A stretch of 64,000 nucleotides of DNA from Nautilus pompilius (lineage: Eukaryota > Mollusca > Cephalopoda > Nautilida > Nautilidae), in the NCBI GenBank assembly GCA_018389105.1, contig JACATO010000091.1:186001-250000 (forward strand), read 5' to 3'. Position 1 is the stretch's first letter. The number at the start of each line of letters is the position of its first letter. Positions 49,693 to 62,991 of this stretch are shown in pieces. The notes below the pieces were generated by a model. The model was not told the origin of the DNA. It worked only from the letters and a program-made list of their open reading frames with translations, and did not search any database. The position numbers and the translations under genes were made by a program.

Positions 49693-52600
49693 CAACTCCA
49701 AAAGGTGTGTAAGAAGCCTTGTATATCAGAAGTGAGTATAGCACTGATGCATGCTGCTTTCTAAGGGAGAAAGTTCCTGAAACCTGAATTATAAAACAAC
49801 AAAAACAAATGGGTTTATTTGTTATTTAAAAAAAAAAGAAAAAACTCTCTTCTTGTCACTTATTAAATAATGGAGCTGCAGAATTAACCCAGATTATTAC
49901 TATTATTATTGTTGTTGTTGTTGTTTGTTTAAAATTTTATTTTATATACTAATTGTTCTGATATCTATAACTAGTATATGACAATTTATCAAAATTAATA
50001 ATGTAACATGGAGATAGAATTTTAAAAAAAAACGACTGTGGGAATGGCATTTGGGGAGGAGCTGGTTGGTGTATCTTCATTGAATTATTGTTTGTTTGCT
50101 TTAAATAGTCAATCTTATTACTAACTTGTGACTTAGGTGATCTGGTTTAAAGGTATTGTTAGTGTTTGTACCATCAGCAAAGGAAAGACACTCCTGGTGT
50201 ATGTGTGTGGGTGGGAGTCAGGAGGTCTGTCTGCTGTTAGATTAACGAAGCAGGTAAGAAATTATTTGGAATGAACCTGGCTGTGGCTTGCCTGCTGCCA
50301 GGCTGCTTCTTCAGTGCCCTGTTAACTACAACTCCTACCCTTTTCAGCTATTTTTATACTCGTTGGGGAGGAGGAGGAGGGAGGGGGAAGGGGGGAAACT
50401 GCTCCAAGCATTCCAGCAAACAGGATAGGCTTGTTGTAACTGGGTCTGCCAGGGAGGTCACAGGCCCCAAATTTGGCTGGGGAAAAACTAGATAGATGCC
50501 TGAGTCTGGAGCTACCCATGACTAGTAATAAGCAGTTTTCTGGAAGAAACAATATACAGGATCTTAAATAATATATATATATATAGCGCGCACAGAGCCA
50601 AGGTAAGTAGTTATTATGGAGTTAATGAAAAAGATCTAGCTAGGACAGGGTGTTTGTTTGTTCGTTCTCGGTGTTGTTGTTGTTTTGTTTGATTAGAAAG
50701 AAAAGAAGGGGGAAAAACACAAATACTTCATAGTTTGCCCCTGGTCTGTCCATGGGTCTTCTGGATGAAATGTCAGCTTCTTTTAATTATTTTAGTTCTC
50801 AAATAAGATTTTAATACGATGGAAATTCCTCACGGAAGAGTATCGCAGTATCACCAAATAGGTTTATTAATAGATGGCAGCAGTGATAACTAACTGTTAG
50901 TCACTGTAACCAGTTAATCCTGGGAGTTGGATACCTAAAAATGGACGTGTTGTGTGTGTGTGCTGCTTCTCCAGTGGAGCTGGGGAGACATCCAAAGGGA
51001 GACTTGTCTTGTGATATATTTTAAAAAGTCGTCATAGAGCTCTGAAGATTCATACTTCAAGACTGGTTTTTACATTTGTTTACTTTTCTTTATCCTAGAA
51101 AAAAAGGGATCACTGTTATAAATAGTTTGTGTTTGGAATGGATTTCTTGTTTGAAGTATCAGAAGTTCATGCCAGAAAGGAAGTGTGTAATTTGCTATAG
51201 CTTATAGTAGATATTATACATTGAGGTTTGTTAAGTTAGTCTGCTTGAAACAGAAAGAAAGCTGACTTTTGAATTCTGTCATTTATTAGACATGTTGAAG
51301 AGGTTTCTGCCATCCTGCCCCATAGTACCATAAAGTAAATGTCATTCTAAAACATCAGAACATAGTAAAATCTGTACCAAAACTAATTTTAGCTGACATG
51401 AAGAAAGAAATTCTAAAATGTTTTTTTTTTTTTTGACATATGACGCTGAAATGCTAGAAAATGATGCTGCTATTATTAATTATCATTTAAACAAATTTTT
51501 TGGAATGTAAATTATTCTGTATCCTCAATTGATCTGGGGGTTTTGCTTGTTGCAGACAAAAGCTTAGACTTAATTCACAAAATTGCATTAATAGTTACTG
51601 TCAAGCAGACGACAGAAGTGTATAACAAAGAATTAAGTCAAGAACTCCATTGATTTAAAAACAAAAATGATAAGGTGTCAGATTGTTGCCATTAAGAAAT
51701 TGCTCTTTGCACAAAAGCACATGTGGTACTTTGGGAAAGATAGAAGATGATGTGACATCCGCATTTTTGTTGTTGAAAAAGGATTTCTCATTTGTAGACA
51801 AAAATGGTAACACGTGTTAGCCCATTGTTGGATATTTGAGAGTGATATGCGATCTTAATTCATTGTGTCATTTTTTAGATCTTTTTCAGACTTCATAGTG
51901 TCAGAATATCTTTTAAGGAAAACTGACTGCCAGAATTTCAGACCTGTTTGATGCACAGCTACTCAACAGTAATTCTACTTCATAACAAGTGAAAACATAA
52001 TTCTGACAATTTTCTCTAATATCTACTTATGGGACTTATTTTTGTTTTAGTAATGCTACATGGATATTTTTAATGTGTGTATTGTTTTCAAAATGCTAGG
52101 AAGTAACTAGGACAGCTAATGATTTAAAGAGAAAAAAAAACAGTAATGACATTCAACAGTATGATGGTAGACATCAATGGCTTCCTACTACAACGAACAT
52201 CTTATCTTTGAAGAAGTCATAAAAGGACCTGATCAGATTTTGATGGCTAGTCTCTTTTTCACTGTTCTTAATCTACCAGTTTGAATAAACAGATTGTGTG
52301 GTATTTCCTGTTAAAACTCAACAAACATGCACATTATGAAGTACTCCAGCACAGCCTTTACTTTAAATTGCCTTAGACTATTGTGTCCCAGCATATGCAA
52401 CATGTCAAAGTTGGCCTACCATAATTGAACTCCATTAAAAATCAGTCAGCTTGCACAGATTTTATAGATGGGATGACACCCACTCATTTAGCATCTCTGT
52501 CTTTAAGAGTCAGATTTCCTGAGCCTCTCAGTCTTTGACATTCTTTTTTTTTGGTGGGGGGGGGGGTAGTGTGATGCAATTGTTATGGCCTGTTTGTTAA

Positions 52601-55600
52601 GTTTGCATGTGTGTGTGGTGTAGCTGGGTCGGTTCCACGACCGGCCGCCTCAGCTGTTTATGAGTGAGGTCTTATTTCGACCTGTATTATTTTTTTTAAT
52701 GTTAGCCAGATGTGATAACATTTGTTTGTTTCCATCAACAGTGATCGGTAAATTGCTTCTCTTCTAGCCTAACTTCAAACTCTGTCATACCTGGGGGAAT
52801 GGTCTCCTCCATTTTGCTTTTGAAGATACTTGCTAGCATTTGATTTAATGGCATTCTTCACATACATCATCTTAATCCTTTAACTGCTAACAGATGTTAT
52901 GATATGTATACTTTTATTTTAAAGGAAAATGGCTTCTATCAGCATATTCTTATCTCACAAAGCCGTTTTGATCAAAGATGTGGATAGAATAAGATTAGTT
53001 AAGGTGCTTTTGAAAGTTTTAGGAGATCAGGTTCTATTGCAGTTGTGATTTGATTAGAAGTATCTCAGTACTTGAGATAGATTTAGCTATAGAAAGTTAG
53101 GAAAGGAGGAAGGAGCTTTCGAAGATTATACACAAAACAAACCAATATAGAGATATTTTGTATGAGACCTGGTGTGTGGCAGTTTGCTTTGGCCTCTCCG
53201 TCAACCCCAAGGGTAACACACACAGTGTTCTTTTGCTTCAGGTCATACATGTGGCTCTTTATCTCTGGGTTAGGGTTATGTCTACAAAAGTTGCATCGCT
53301 TTTTAGGAGATTATAAATTAGTATGATGGGTCAGATTTGGTATAAAATCTGTCACAATTGTTTACATACTGATATCACCAAACATTGAGAACATGGTACT
53401 TCCATTTCAACACTGATATGCAGCAAAAACTAACCTCAGCTAGGTTAAGGACCAGAAGTAGATGGATGGATAGATAGATATGGCTGCTGAACTTGGCGAG
53501 ACGTGCTACGTTATGAGCCAACCTTGGCAAAGGTACAGAGAGAACAGAATTAGCTAGTAAAAGACCTGACCACCATTTATACCAAGCACTCTTGGCAGAT
53601 CTTATATGAAACAAATTACAGAGCGTATGTGGGACCCAAAGTTCTGACCATTGTGTTGTGCAAATGTTCTATGTTTTGATCAGTGTGTTATACCACACCC
53701 TGCTGCCATTTAAATGATTGTTCCTAGATAGTTTATAGCTTACAAAACCAGTTGCATTTATTTTATATAAAGGTGGCACAACTACAACTACTCGGTCTGG
53801 TTTCTCCCCGCCCACATTTAAAAAAACAGAGAATACTAGTAGAGATTTCAGACGTGCTGGACACCGCTGTTGGTTCTTCCAGAGCAGTCGGTGCCGACTT
53901 CTGTCTTGTCACCCGCCCGCATGGAACCCCTGAGCACATTTTCCAAGCTGCTTTTGCTTATCCCAGTCCGTCTGTGAAGGAATTCCATGTATAAATTTGT
54001 TATATACAGAAACTCCTGGCTGCATCATCGTACCAGGGTATCTTCGCTAGAATTGTATCTCCACTGATCTGGTTATTGTGCGTGCCTGTCAGACTGGCAC
54101 ACACGGAAGGCAGTAAGAAGAGGGGGGGTCTGGACTTCAGCTCATGGGGTACAGGGGGTGTCACAAAACAGTAGCATGAGTGGGGGGGGGCATTGCTAGA
54201 GCAAAAAACCAAGCTGGCTCATAGAACTAGTAAACTTTTTTTTTACAGTTAGCTTGTGTTTTTTTTACTTGTTGAGGCTATTCATGTCCTGGAATTTCAA
54301 GCCTAATTTGGGTTCATTACAGGGCCCACCCAGCAAGGGCTGCTTTGAGATGATTTCCTGTTTGTCACCCCAACTGCTTGCCTAACTAATTACTGAGTTT
54401 GGGGAGGGGTGGGGTGTGTTCCCCCTTTGCTAATTTCCTGGATAGCAGCCACTGCATTGGATCAGACCAGGTGGTGTAACTGCAAGGAGCTTCAGCTCTC
54501 TATCACAGGAAGCAAGCAGAAACTATTTCCTTCCTAGGCCCCCTTACCACGTACATTCTCTGGATGCTTACCAGTTCACATGCTGGCTCACTGCAACAAA
54601 AAAAGGTGCGGATCGTATACAGTTTACTTATTGTTGTGTGCGCGCTAATAATTACTTACTGTTTGTAAAACGCATGGCATGTGTTAGGGATTTGTTGTTG
54701 CAGAGTTCTAGTTACGAGAAAGGAACTGCGTCACCCTGCGACTCAACCGATTTATGTGAGAAGGTACGGTCTGACCAGAATGGGACAAAAAGTATCAACT
54801 TGCTGCTTTACCTGTACCTGACCTCCCTAATTGCAAAAAGACGTTTCCGCGTCATATTAGAAAAAAAAACACAAGGCTGCTGTTATGGGTACTTCCTAGG
54901 TGGGTCCATCAGGACTGTGTTGGATAACCTCATCTCTCATCTCGATAGCGTCCCCTTTTCAAGTTTAGTTTTCAGCCTGTAAACCCTGCGCTGAAACTTC
55001 AAGCTCAAACCACTTGTACATAAGAAATGTCATTTTGCTTTCCCCATGAAGATTACTATGGGAGAAAGGGTTTCCTCGAAGGTATTGAGCAGGGACTTCG
55101 ATTTTCTATTTGCTTTTTTTCAAAATCTTTTGCATTATCTTAAAGCCAGCCAATAGTATCAAACACTGAAGAAGCTTTGGGTTCCTCATTTATTTTTCTT
55201 TTAATTCTAAAAACTGTTTCTGAAGATATTTCACCATTGCTGATTGTTCTCCCCTCATGTGAATCAAAGTTTCGGTGGTCAGGGTCTGAAAGCTGCATGC
55301 CCTTGTACCTCCTATTGATAGTGGTTGCATTTACAGATTGATCTTAGTAAGAGCTGGGGTTGGATTCCAAGGTTTCAAGTCTATTGAGCGCCCGTTTGAT
55401 TGAAGCTCAACTTGGCTTTAAAGTTTATTTTTTGGAAAGAATCTTCTCTAAGAGTAGACAAAAAAAATCAAGTAGAAAATGCAAAGCTACAACAAACCTG
55501 AAACATTTTTTTTCCCTTTTTCTTTTAAAGTCTCGTGCCCATGGAAACATCATCCATCTTTTCATTTGACACATCTAAGTGATGCACAACCATGACTTTT

Positions 55601-57938
55601 TTTCCACACACGATTCAGAACAGCTTATCAAACTGATATAAATCCATCGACTGGTCATTGAGATGAGGACAGAGTGCGATGCAAGAACAATGGTTAGCTA
55701 AGGTGATGGCAACGTGGCAACTCGCATGGCTAAAAGTGTGGGTAGTCTTCGTCCTTCCACACGTGGCACTGAGACTAATGGACTAGACACATTGCACTAT
55801 TGAGGAGGGGAACCATTCTGGAGGCAAGAAACTGATTCATCTGGTACATATGGTGTATGTATCTGTGTGTGTGTGCGTATATATGGTAAAAAACAATTGC
55901 TCATAGAGCCAGTAAAGTTTTTTTAATGCCATGCACATATGCTCCCACTAAAACTCGCAGAGTGAAAGTAGGAATTTGGTAAAAAGCCTCATTTTAAAAC
56001 TCTCTCTGTTTAATGAGAAACAGGCCTTATTCTCTCTCGTTGTGAGCTGATGATGCATTCTAAAGGCAGATTTTGAAGCCACTGGGGCCCCTAGATGACA
56101 GACAGTTTGTCACTGGACAGGAAAATGGACAGACCTTGAGGAATTGTGCGGAGTTGGCATCCTAATAACCATTTCAGATGCTAGCCATCCAAACACCCCT
56201 GCCTCCCAAGAAGCAGCAACATCGCTATGTCTGTGTTGAAGATAGTGGAAAGTGGTGAGTTCTTGGTGGTAAGAAGCCAAATGCGTGTGCTTCAGTCTCA
56301 AGTAGATGGTAATGTAGACAGTATGGTCAGGCATAGCAGCAGTTATGCTAGAGTGCACTAACCGTTTTGGGCTTTTTTTTGTGAGCCGGGGAAGGAAGTT
56401 AAATGAATAGATCTATTAAATCGAACTTCATTTATTTTAAATAGATTCCCCCCCCCTCAGTTATTGTCAGTGTAAAAAAAAATGTTTTAAAAATTTAGTG
56501 AACTCGTTTTAAGATTTTTTTCCCCTTGTGCATAAGTTTTATTTATAAGCTAGAAAGTTGTTTGTGTGCGATGTAGCTAGATTGGTTGTACATTTGGTTG
56601 ACATGACTGTTTAAAAGTGAAGCTTATCCTGCATCTTTTGGAAGGTGTATGAGACTATACAGAGGTAGCTTGCCACCCAACTCTTTCCTGTAGGCAGGAA
56701 TGGTATGAGTTATCCTAGTGCATGCACTTGTTTTTGAACAGTTTTCTCTCTGTGCAGACTCTGCCAACTGTGGAGGACAAAGTGTTACCTTCTTGACCCC
56801 ACCCTGGGCTTACATAGCTGGTTGGCCTGGCATGCTTTGTGCTGTGGTTCCTCTGGCTGGAGAGTAACCTTTTGGGGGGGGGTGTGTGCCAGGGAGACAG
56901 ATTAAGCCAATTTAAAGCACAGTAAAATTAGCTCTCTTTTTTGGCCTTCTAAGTGGACCCAATTAACCAAGTATCTGAAAATTGCTCTCTGTCACTCAGG
57001 CTGGAGTCCGTCTCCATGTTCCTTTGTCTGAGTGGAGCCTTGTGTATCTTCTGTATGTTAGCTTGGATGGAGTGGATTTGCTGTCCTCTAGCAGGGTTAG
57101 GATTAGGGCATTTAGAAGACCTGGCCCGTTTTTCTGTGAGGGGGGTGAACCCAAAGACACGCCAGTACACACAGTCTGCGCAGATGACGACTGAAGCTGG
57201 ACCAGGTCTCTCTCAACTCTTTACGTGGCAAAGTTAACTGTCTCCCCTTGTTTCACTCGTTCAGTGTTCTCAAATTTTTCATGGTGCGTGCACATCACTT
57301 CTACACGTTACGCATTGCTGCTTGTTCCAAGAGACTGGACATGATTTGATTAATAGAATCACGCTGTCATTAATGGCTGCATGTATTTTGTATAGGATTT
57401 TTAAGCTATCAGCTCTTCTTGGAATACCAGGGCAAAACCTTTTGACTGGGAAAGCCAGTTAGCGCATGTAGCATACTTGCTTTGTGATCTAGCTTCCATT
57501 TGGTCCACCATCTGTCTAGTATTCAGCCATTGGTTCAGTTTATCTTTCTGTTTGATGCCAGTCTGTTCTTTGATGGTTCTGTTCCACTACTAACCAGAAA
57601 CCCTGCTGGTGTGTGTGTTTGGCGGAGCAGATAGCCAACCTGCCTCTGTATAATGCAGGCCGCTTACTGTCACAGATTTACAGATATATCTCTAGGTGTA
57701 TATTGGTGGGGGGGGACGGAAAAGACTTTGCTGAGTCATTCTTAAAGTCAACAGGCAGAAATTAAAGACTTTCTCATATGAAGTATTTGTTGTATACCTC
57801 CATGATTAGGAATATCTGATGTACAAACTCTTGCTGTGCTAGCTTCCACAAGGCATCCATATTGGTCAAGCAAATACAAGAGAACTTCAGAACTTATGGT
57901 TTATAAATAACTAAAGATTACTTTCTTTCTTTTTCCAG
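49693..57938. other. Long gene-poor interval
   Basis: About 8 kb without recognisable coding sequence. The first, untranslated exon of the Reeler gene may lie here, since its first coding exon begins with an acceptor. The best donor-like site I see on the plus strand is CCAAG|GTAAGT at about 50,602-50,603. Other contents are (AT)n near 50,571, homopolymers, a GC-richer patch at 50,270-50,480 with a G run, and a (GT)-rich tract near 55,865. Confidence 0.4.
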
Positions 57939-57976
57939 AAGTTTTAGTTTGTTCTGCCCCTCGGAAACTACCCACA

Positions 57977-58169
57977 ATGTCGATTTTGGTTGCTGTGGTG
58001 ATCAGCATTATTAGCCTGTTCCTACATGTGCCGGTGCCTTTGTCTGCCTTCACAATTGACTGTACCACCTTGATGCCATCTGGCTTGAGCGCCTCTCCCC
58101 AAGTGTTTCCATCTCCCTTCCAAATTAAGGTATCTAAGCTTGGCTATGAGATAAAAGATGTCATCGAAG
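57977..58169 (+). CDS. Reeler-domain protein, exon 1 (signal peptide)
   Basis: The ATG at 57,977 opens MSILVAVVISIISLFLHVPV + PLSAF, a hydrophobic signal peptide, followed by TIDCTTLMPSGLSASPQVFP. The cysteine and the MxP…SPFQIKVSK pattern match the start of Reeler domains (…C..M.P.H…PQ.SP.PY.I.V). The exon starts after TTTTTCCAG at 57,938, so a 5' UTR exon is expected upstream. The donor is GAAG|GTGAGT. With the next three exons it gives 177 residues of a secreted or membrane protein. Reeler domains head ferric-chelate reductase 1/SDR2-type proteins and small insect defence proteins; which one this is depends on exons beyond the window. Confidence 0.85.
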
Positions 58170-58516
58170 GTGAGTAAACTTTCAATAACTGTTTAAAGAA
58201 AAGGGTGTTTGTTAAAATCCATAATTAATTGATATTTAAAAACCAATAAGATACATCAAACTACAGGTGCTCTTTTTTTTTACAACTGTATGAGTGTGTA
58301 ACCAGAATCTGGCTGTATTTTTTGAGAGCATGAAAGCTTGCTAAAAGTATTGTCCAAAATTTGAAGCAATTACCAGGTTAATGAAACTGGTAGGAAAAAG
58401 ATGTTTATGTTCATATTTTCTTTCCCAAACTTGTGCATTATATGGACTACGGATGCTAGTCCTTTTTGCTCAGTAATTGTGTAATCTTTTATTTTATTGC
58501 GTTTAAATAAACAAAT

Positions 58517-58700
58517 ACAGTGGGGCAGCGCACTGATCTGGTGGCCGACTGCTGAGGTGCTAGGTTAGGGGGGGGGGCGAGTTCGATCCTTAAGGATGGA
58601 CCGACTCAATTTGGGGTACCTGGTTTCTTACTCTTCTTCACCAGTTGGCCACATGGATATTCTCCCACATCTAAAAAAAGAAGAAGAAGAAAATGATGGT
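58517..58700 (+). repeat. SINE-like element, copy 2
   Basis: GTGGGGCAGCGCACTGATCTGG (A-box-like), a G run, then GAGTTCGATCC (good pol III B box), ACCTGGTTTCTTACTCTTCT, CACCAGTTGGCC and CTCCCACATCTAAAAAAAG with an A-rich tail. It is tRNA-derived in structure. It lies in intron 1 of the Reeler gene and shares its core with copies near 21,850 and 59,700. Confidence 0.6.
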
Positions 58701-59659
58701 AGGGGATTTCTCGTGGCACATGATTGGCATTGCTTCATAGTGGACACCTGCAGCACTATGCTTTTTCACCAGGATTGTCTCCCTTGTAGGCATATTGGTG
58801 TGCAAAGAAGAAGAAAAAAATCAGTTGCAATTTTAACGCATTTTTCTCTCTCCTGTTTCTTTAGACTGTAATCTGTGGGGGGGGATACAGTTAGTTGTCA
58901 CGTGACCAAATGACAGTCACCCATTAATCCAGGACCACCAAGCCCCTGTCGGTTGGAATCAGTGTTGTTACGACTATCAGCACCTACGCTTAAATTATAG
59001 CTTTTCCCCTTTTCGCTTTGTACTGGCGACAGGGGGTGGGGGACGCCATCTTACGCCGTGCTCGACAGCAGTGGCGTTTTACCCTAACCCTGTAATCCTG
59101 GCCCTTGTGTCCTTGCCATCATGGGGTTGTACTTTGTTTTGGAAGCATCTTGCCAAATCTTCCAGCAGTGTAAAGTTAAAATCACCCAGTTCTCACTCAT
59201 TGCCGTTAGAAAGTGGTGACGAGGGGAAAGAGGGGGCATTTCCGGTTTGGTCTGGCGAGCAGACAGCTGAATCTGGAAGTTCGTTTGTGAAAATTAAGTT
59301 GCATGGATAGCTAAATATGGATGTGGGCAACAGTGGTTGGAAAGGTACCCTGGATCTCGTTAATGAGCATGGCTTTTCCCGTTTTCAGTTTTCATCATAT
59401 GAGGGCAAGGGGGCAAAACATGGTGCCTCTAGCAGCCCTTGCCTAGTTTGTGAAGCCATCTTGGGGAGTGTATGTCTGAATATGCCTTACTGGTTTGCTA
59501 TGAAAGTTTCGGTTTGGGTGGAGGGGGGCATTGTCTGGCAGCAAATTTGTCTTGAAATGTAACAGAGATGGCTCATGTAGCATAAAGCAGTTGTTCTGTT
59601 TGTTATCCTGTACTGAGGCTTGCAGGGGAGGCAATCCTGCACAACCTGGGGGGCTTGGC

Positions 59660-59850
59660 AGATCCCTGCCGGAAGTCATATTTTGAGATGTGGGAAGAAA
59701 CGCCCATGCAGCCAGCTGGTGGAGGAGAGAGGGAGAAGGAAATGTGCCGAACCCAGGCTCTGGTTTAGAATGAGTCAAACTTGGGGGGGGGGGTGAACCT
59801 TCGACCTCAGTAAACTGACCACTACTGTGCCACCTCTCTTAATTCATTCT
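59660..59850 (-). repeat. SINE-like element, copy 3
   Basis: On the minus strand: GAGGTGGCACAGTAGTGGTC, GAGGTCGAAGGTTCACCCC (B-box-like, followed by a C run), GCCTGGGTTCGG, CACCAGCTGGCTGCATGG and CTTCCCACATCTCAAAATATG. It has the same order of blocks as the copy at 58,517 but inverted, in the same intron of the Reeler gene. Confidence 0.55.
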
Positions 59851-60048
59851 GTGGAGGAGGAATCTGAGCAAAAGTACTCTGTGTCTTTCATGTCACGGGA
59901 ATTGATGCCCCCTTTTTTTACCCTGATTTAGTTTTCGTGCTGCTCATTTTCGGATGAGATGGTGCAGTTGCTAAAACAAGCAGTTTGGACCTCTTCCTCC
60001 GTGTCCGCACCCAGTAATCCACAAACCTATCTTTTCGTTCTGTTTTAG

Positions 60049-60191
60049 TGGAAATCCGATCTTTGGAAGGCAAAACCTTCCAGATGATGATGATCCAGGC
60101 TTGGAAGTATGGCCGGAATGTGACCAGCGGAAAGTCAGTTGGCGTTTTCAAAGAAAGTGATGAAATGGGACCTGACTGCGGCGGATTAAAC
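60049..60191 (+). CDS. Reeler-domain protein, exon 2
   Basis: It encodes (V)EIRSLEGKTFQMMMIQAWKY, then GRNVTSGKSVGVFKESDEMG and PDCGGLN. The strand FQMMMIQAW corresponds to the Reeler core GFL(L/I)QA; VGVF and the later cysteine are also typical. A possible N-glycosylation site (NVT) is present. Acceptor CTGTTTTAG. The donor is weak (AAC|GTATTA), but the phase is right for exon 3. Confidence 0.82.
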
Positions 60192-61147
60192 GTATTAATT
60201 CTTTCTTAATTTGGCCACATTTGTGTTCAGAATCTTCTTCACAGGCCTGATGTAGCTCTGTGTTAGTGCAGTTTTAACAGATGTCTCCTTTCTACCCTTC
60301 CACCCCCTGTTACTGATAGAATTGGAGTTCGAATTCGTTTCTGGCGAGTAAACACTGTCTCTCACCATTGGTTATTTAGCTGTGGCTGCTGTAATTGGCA
60401 GCCAGTAACTTGAGATGTGATGCGAGAAGAGTGCAGCGCGGAAGAGCACCACTCAACTTCCCGAACCGTTTGATAGACGTGAACGTGTTCATGCATCCCA
60501 GTGCAACTTTGGGAGCAGCTTCATTAATGACATATATCCATCACGAATACTGTTAGAAATAAGCTGAGGGGACTTGTTGCAAAGGTTGCTTCCTGCTGTT
60601 GATTTTTAAAATGTTTTTTCGAAGTTTGTCGCGGTTTAAATCCTAGTTTCCTGTGGTTTGGGAGGGGGGGTAGATGACAGTAAACACACCCTGCAAATTT
60701 ATCCCAAAGGTCGTCGTTTTTAACGAAGGCTTACTGTTTGAGAAAGATGGGGGGGGGACTCGAAATTAGCATCACACAGATAGTCTTTAAAGGGTTAGGT
60801 GACCCACCTGCTGTCTGTACTGTATTAAAATTCAGCAGCCAGGCATTCAGACTGATAATGGAGCTTGTGTTGGGACGGATCTTCAGGACAAAGCTTCACA
60901 AAAAAACACTGTGGAGATGCAGCAGCCGCCGCAGCATCTGGAAGATTATTCGCGAAAATATTCCTCAACTTTCAGATTTACATTCCACAGAATATTATCA
61001 TTATTAGCCTTTAATCTGTTGTTTTTCTGTATCCATTCTAAACCAAAAACCAGAAACTCTCACTTAATTTTTAAAAAAAAAAATCTTAAATTGAATGATT
61101 TTAAATCTAAATCTTGCGAGTTGTGTAACAATTGTTTTATTATTCAG

Positions 61148-61239
61148 AATGCCCTGATTACCAAGAACCAAAATCCAAAAAGCTATTTGAAAATAGTTTG
61201 GAGAGCCCCTAGCACTTTTGTTGGACATCTGCAATTCAA
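61148..61239 (+). CDS. Reeler-domain protein, exon 3
   Basis: It encodes NALITKNQNPKSYLKIVWRA then PSTFVGHLQF(K). It matches the Reeler segment (vTH.n…K..v.f.WtAP…G.v.F). Borders are TTATTCAG and CAA|GTAAGT; phase 0 in, phase 2 out. Confidence 0.86.
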
Positions 61240-61530
61240 GTAAGTGAGCGCACGCATCATTGCCATCCATCCTCATCTACTGTACAGTGTGTCGAGTTAA
61301 GTGGTTTAGTTTTCATAAATCCCAGATGCAGCAGTTTCTCCATCACCAATGTTAGGAAGGTGGAGACACGTGCCGAGTCTTGCTTGTCAACTGGCAGGAT
61401 CTTTTCTTCTTCCTCTTCCTCCTCTGAACCGGCCCATAAGGTGCATCCCAGCAGAGGAGACCCCCACCCGATATCAATTTTGTGAACCAAGCAGAAATAA
61501 CAGGGTTCAGAATCTAAGTCACGCGCCCCC

Positions 61531-61535
<5 letters not shown>

Positions 61536-61561
<26 letters not shown>
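61536..61561. repeat. (TC)n microsatellite
   Basis: A run of about thirteen CT dinucleotides in intron 3 of the Reeler gene. Confidence 0.95.
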
Positions 61562-61564
<3 letters not shown>

Positions 61565-62577
61565 GAAGCTTCGTTTCTTCAGTCACCAAACAGAGATGTG
61601 AACAGAAAAGGGTCTTTAACTTGTGCCGGAAAACGGCGCATAGTCCGTCTGTAGTGAACTACTAAAATGAGTATGGTGGTAGACTGCAGCCAACACGTTC
61701 AGTGGCTGTGTGCATGGATGTATGTATGGATGGATGGATTTCAAGCTGACCCCGAGGAGTTACAGAAGAACTCACCCTGATGGATTGGGTTGCTTGCAGG
61801 ATATTGTCTTTTCTTGTACGGGTCTTGGTTTCTTCGCGTAGTCAATGCCTCTCGGTCAGAGTGAGGACAGCTCCTGAGCTGACACAAGAATTTTATGTCC
61901 GGATTTAACTCTAAGTTGCACCTTAACGTTACAGTGTACAGAGGAAATGCGTGCACTTGTATTAGAAGTCAAAACAAAAACTCACGCCTTTAGTGTAGAG
62001 AGAGCTCTGTACTGTGGTGGTTGTTAATGGTTAAGTGGGAGACAGAACGGTCACTAAAGGTCATCCGAGAGAAAAGGGAAAGGATGTACAAACGGAGAAG
62101 AGGGGACTTATGGCAAAATGGCAGCACAATTAATTAGTGAAATAGTATTGGTTTTCATTGTCGTACAGTACTGTAGAAATACACACAAGTTTTACCAGAT
62201 GGTGTTCGTTTATTTTTGATACAAAGCAGCTTAACGAAATACATATGAGGAATATTATAAGACGACGACATTTTGATAACGTTTTCTCAGACTTACTGCA
62301 TGTCTGATTGTGTTAGTGAGTGTTATAGAAAATCTGCCTATCAGTAAATGCCAGTTAAACGTCATGAGAAGATAGACTTTACACTGATCTTTCATAGAAA
62401 TACGAGATTTTGTTAGTTAGTTAAAAGGGTCGTTATCTCCTCCATTGATTCACCTTTCTGTTTCAGGATTGCCGAGGCTAACACAAGTTTTTCTGTTTAT
62501 TTATTTATTTATTTATTTTTTTGTGTGTGTGTGTGTGTTTTCATTTTTATATATATATATATATGTGAATCTTTCAG

Positions 62578-62680
62578 AGCTACGTTCATAGAAAATTTCA
62601 ATACTTTTTGGGTTCGGGAAGCCTCCGCAATGTTAGCTGACCCTACCATACCGCTTCCACTTCCCGACTTTCCTCCCGAC
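62578..62680 (+). CDS. Reeler-domain protein, exon 4
   Basis: It encodes ATFIENFNTFWVREASAMLA then DPTIPLPLPDFPPD. The ATFV….FWV strand closes the Reeler domain; the proline-rich tail is a linker to whatever follows. Borders are ATCTTTCAG and GAC|GTAAGT, phase 0 out. The gene continues past the right edge. Confidence 0.85.
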
Positions 62681-62991
62681 GTAAGTAATGCACATTTGTC
62701 TCTCTCTCCATAGCTTTTGGGTGGATCTCTTGTATAGGATGCTGGCCAGACTCCTTTTGGAGCATGAGGCCGCACCATGATACCTGGGGAAAAGATTGAC
62801 GATGCGCACAATCCTAGGAACATGGAAATACTGTAGAGCCAATCGTCACGAGAGCCGAAAGTGGCTGTGGTGGGCTCTGTATAATTCATGGAGCTGCCAG
62901 TCATCTTGAAGGAGGAGGAAAATATTTCATAAAACAAAACAGCAGCATCAGTATTAAACAGATATTTCTAGTGTGATGCTTGCAGACAGTA

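Noticed and set aside
58580-58600. Genuine tRNA gene at the GAGTTCGATCC B box
   Set aside because: No cloverleaf can be drawn: a G run interrupts the body and a SINE-type tail follows.
62509-62937. 142-codon minus-strand frame over Reeler exon 4
   Set aside because: Antisense shadow of the Reeler exon plus intron; the plus strand has the domain homology and matching splice phases.
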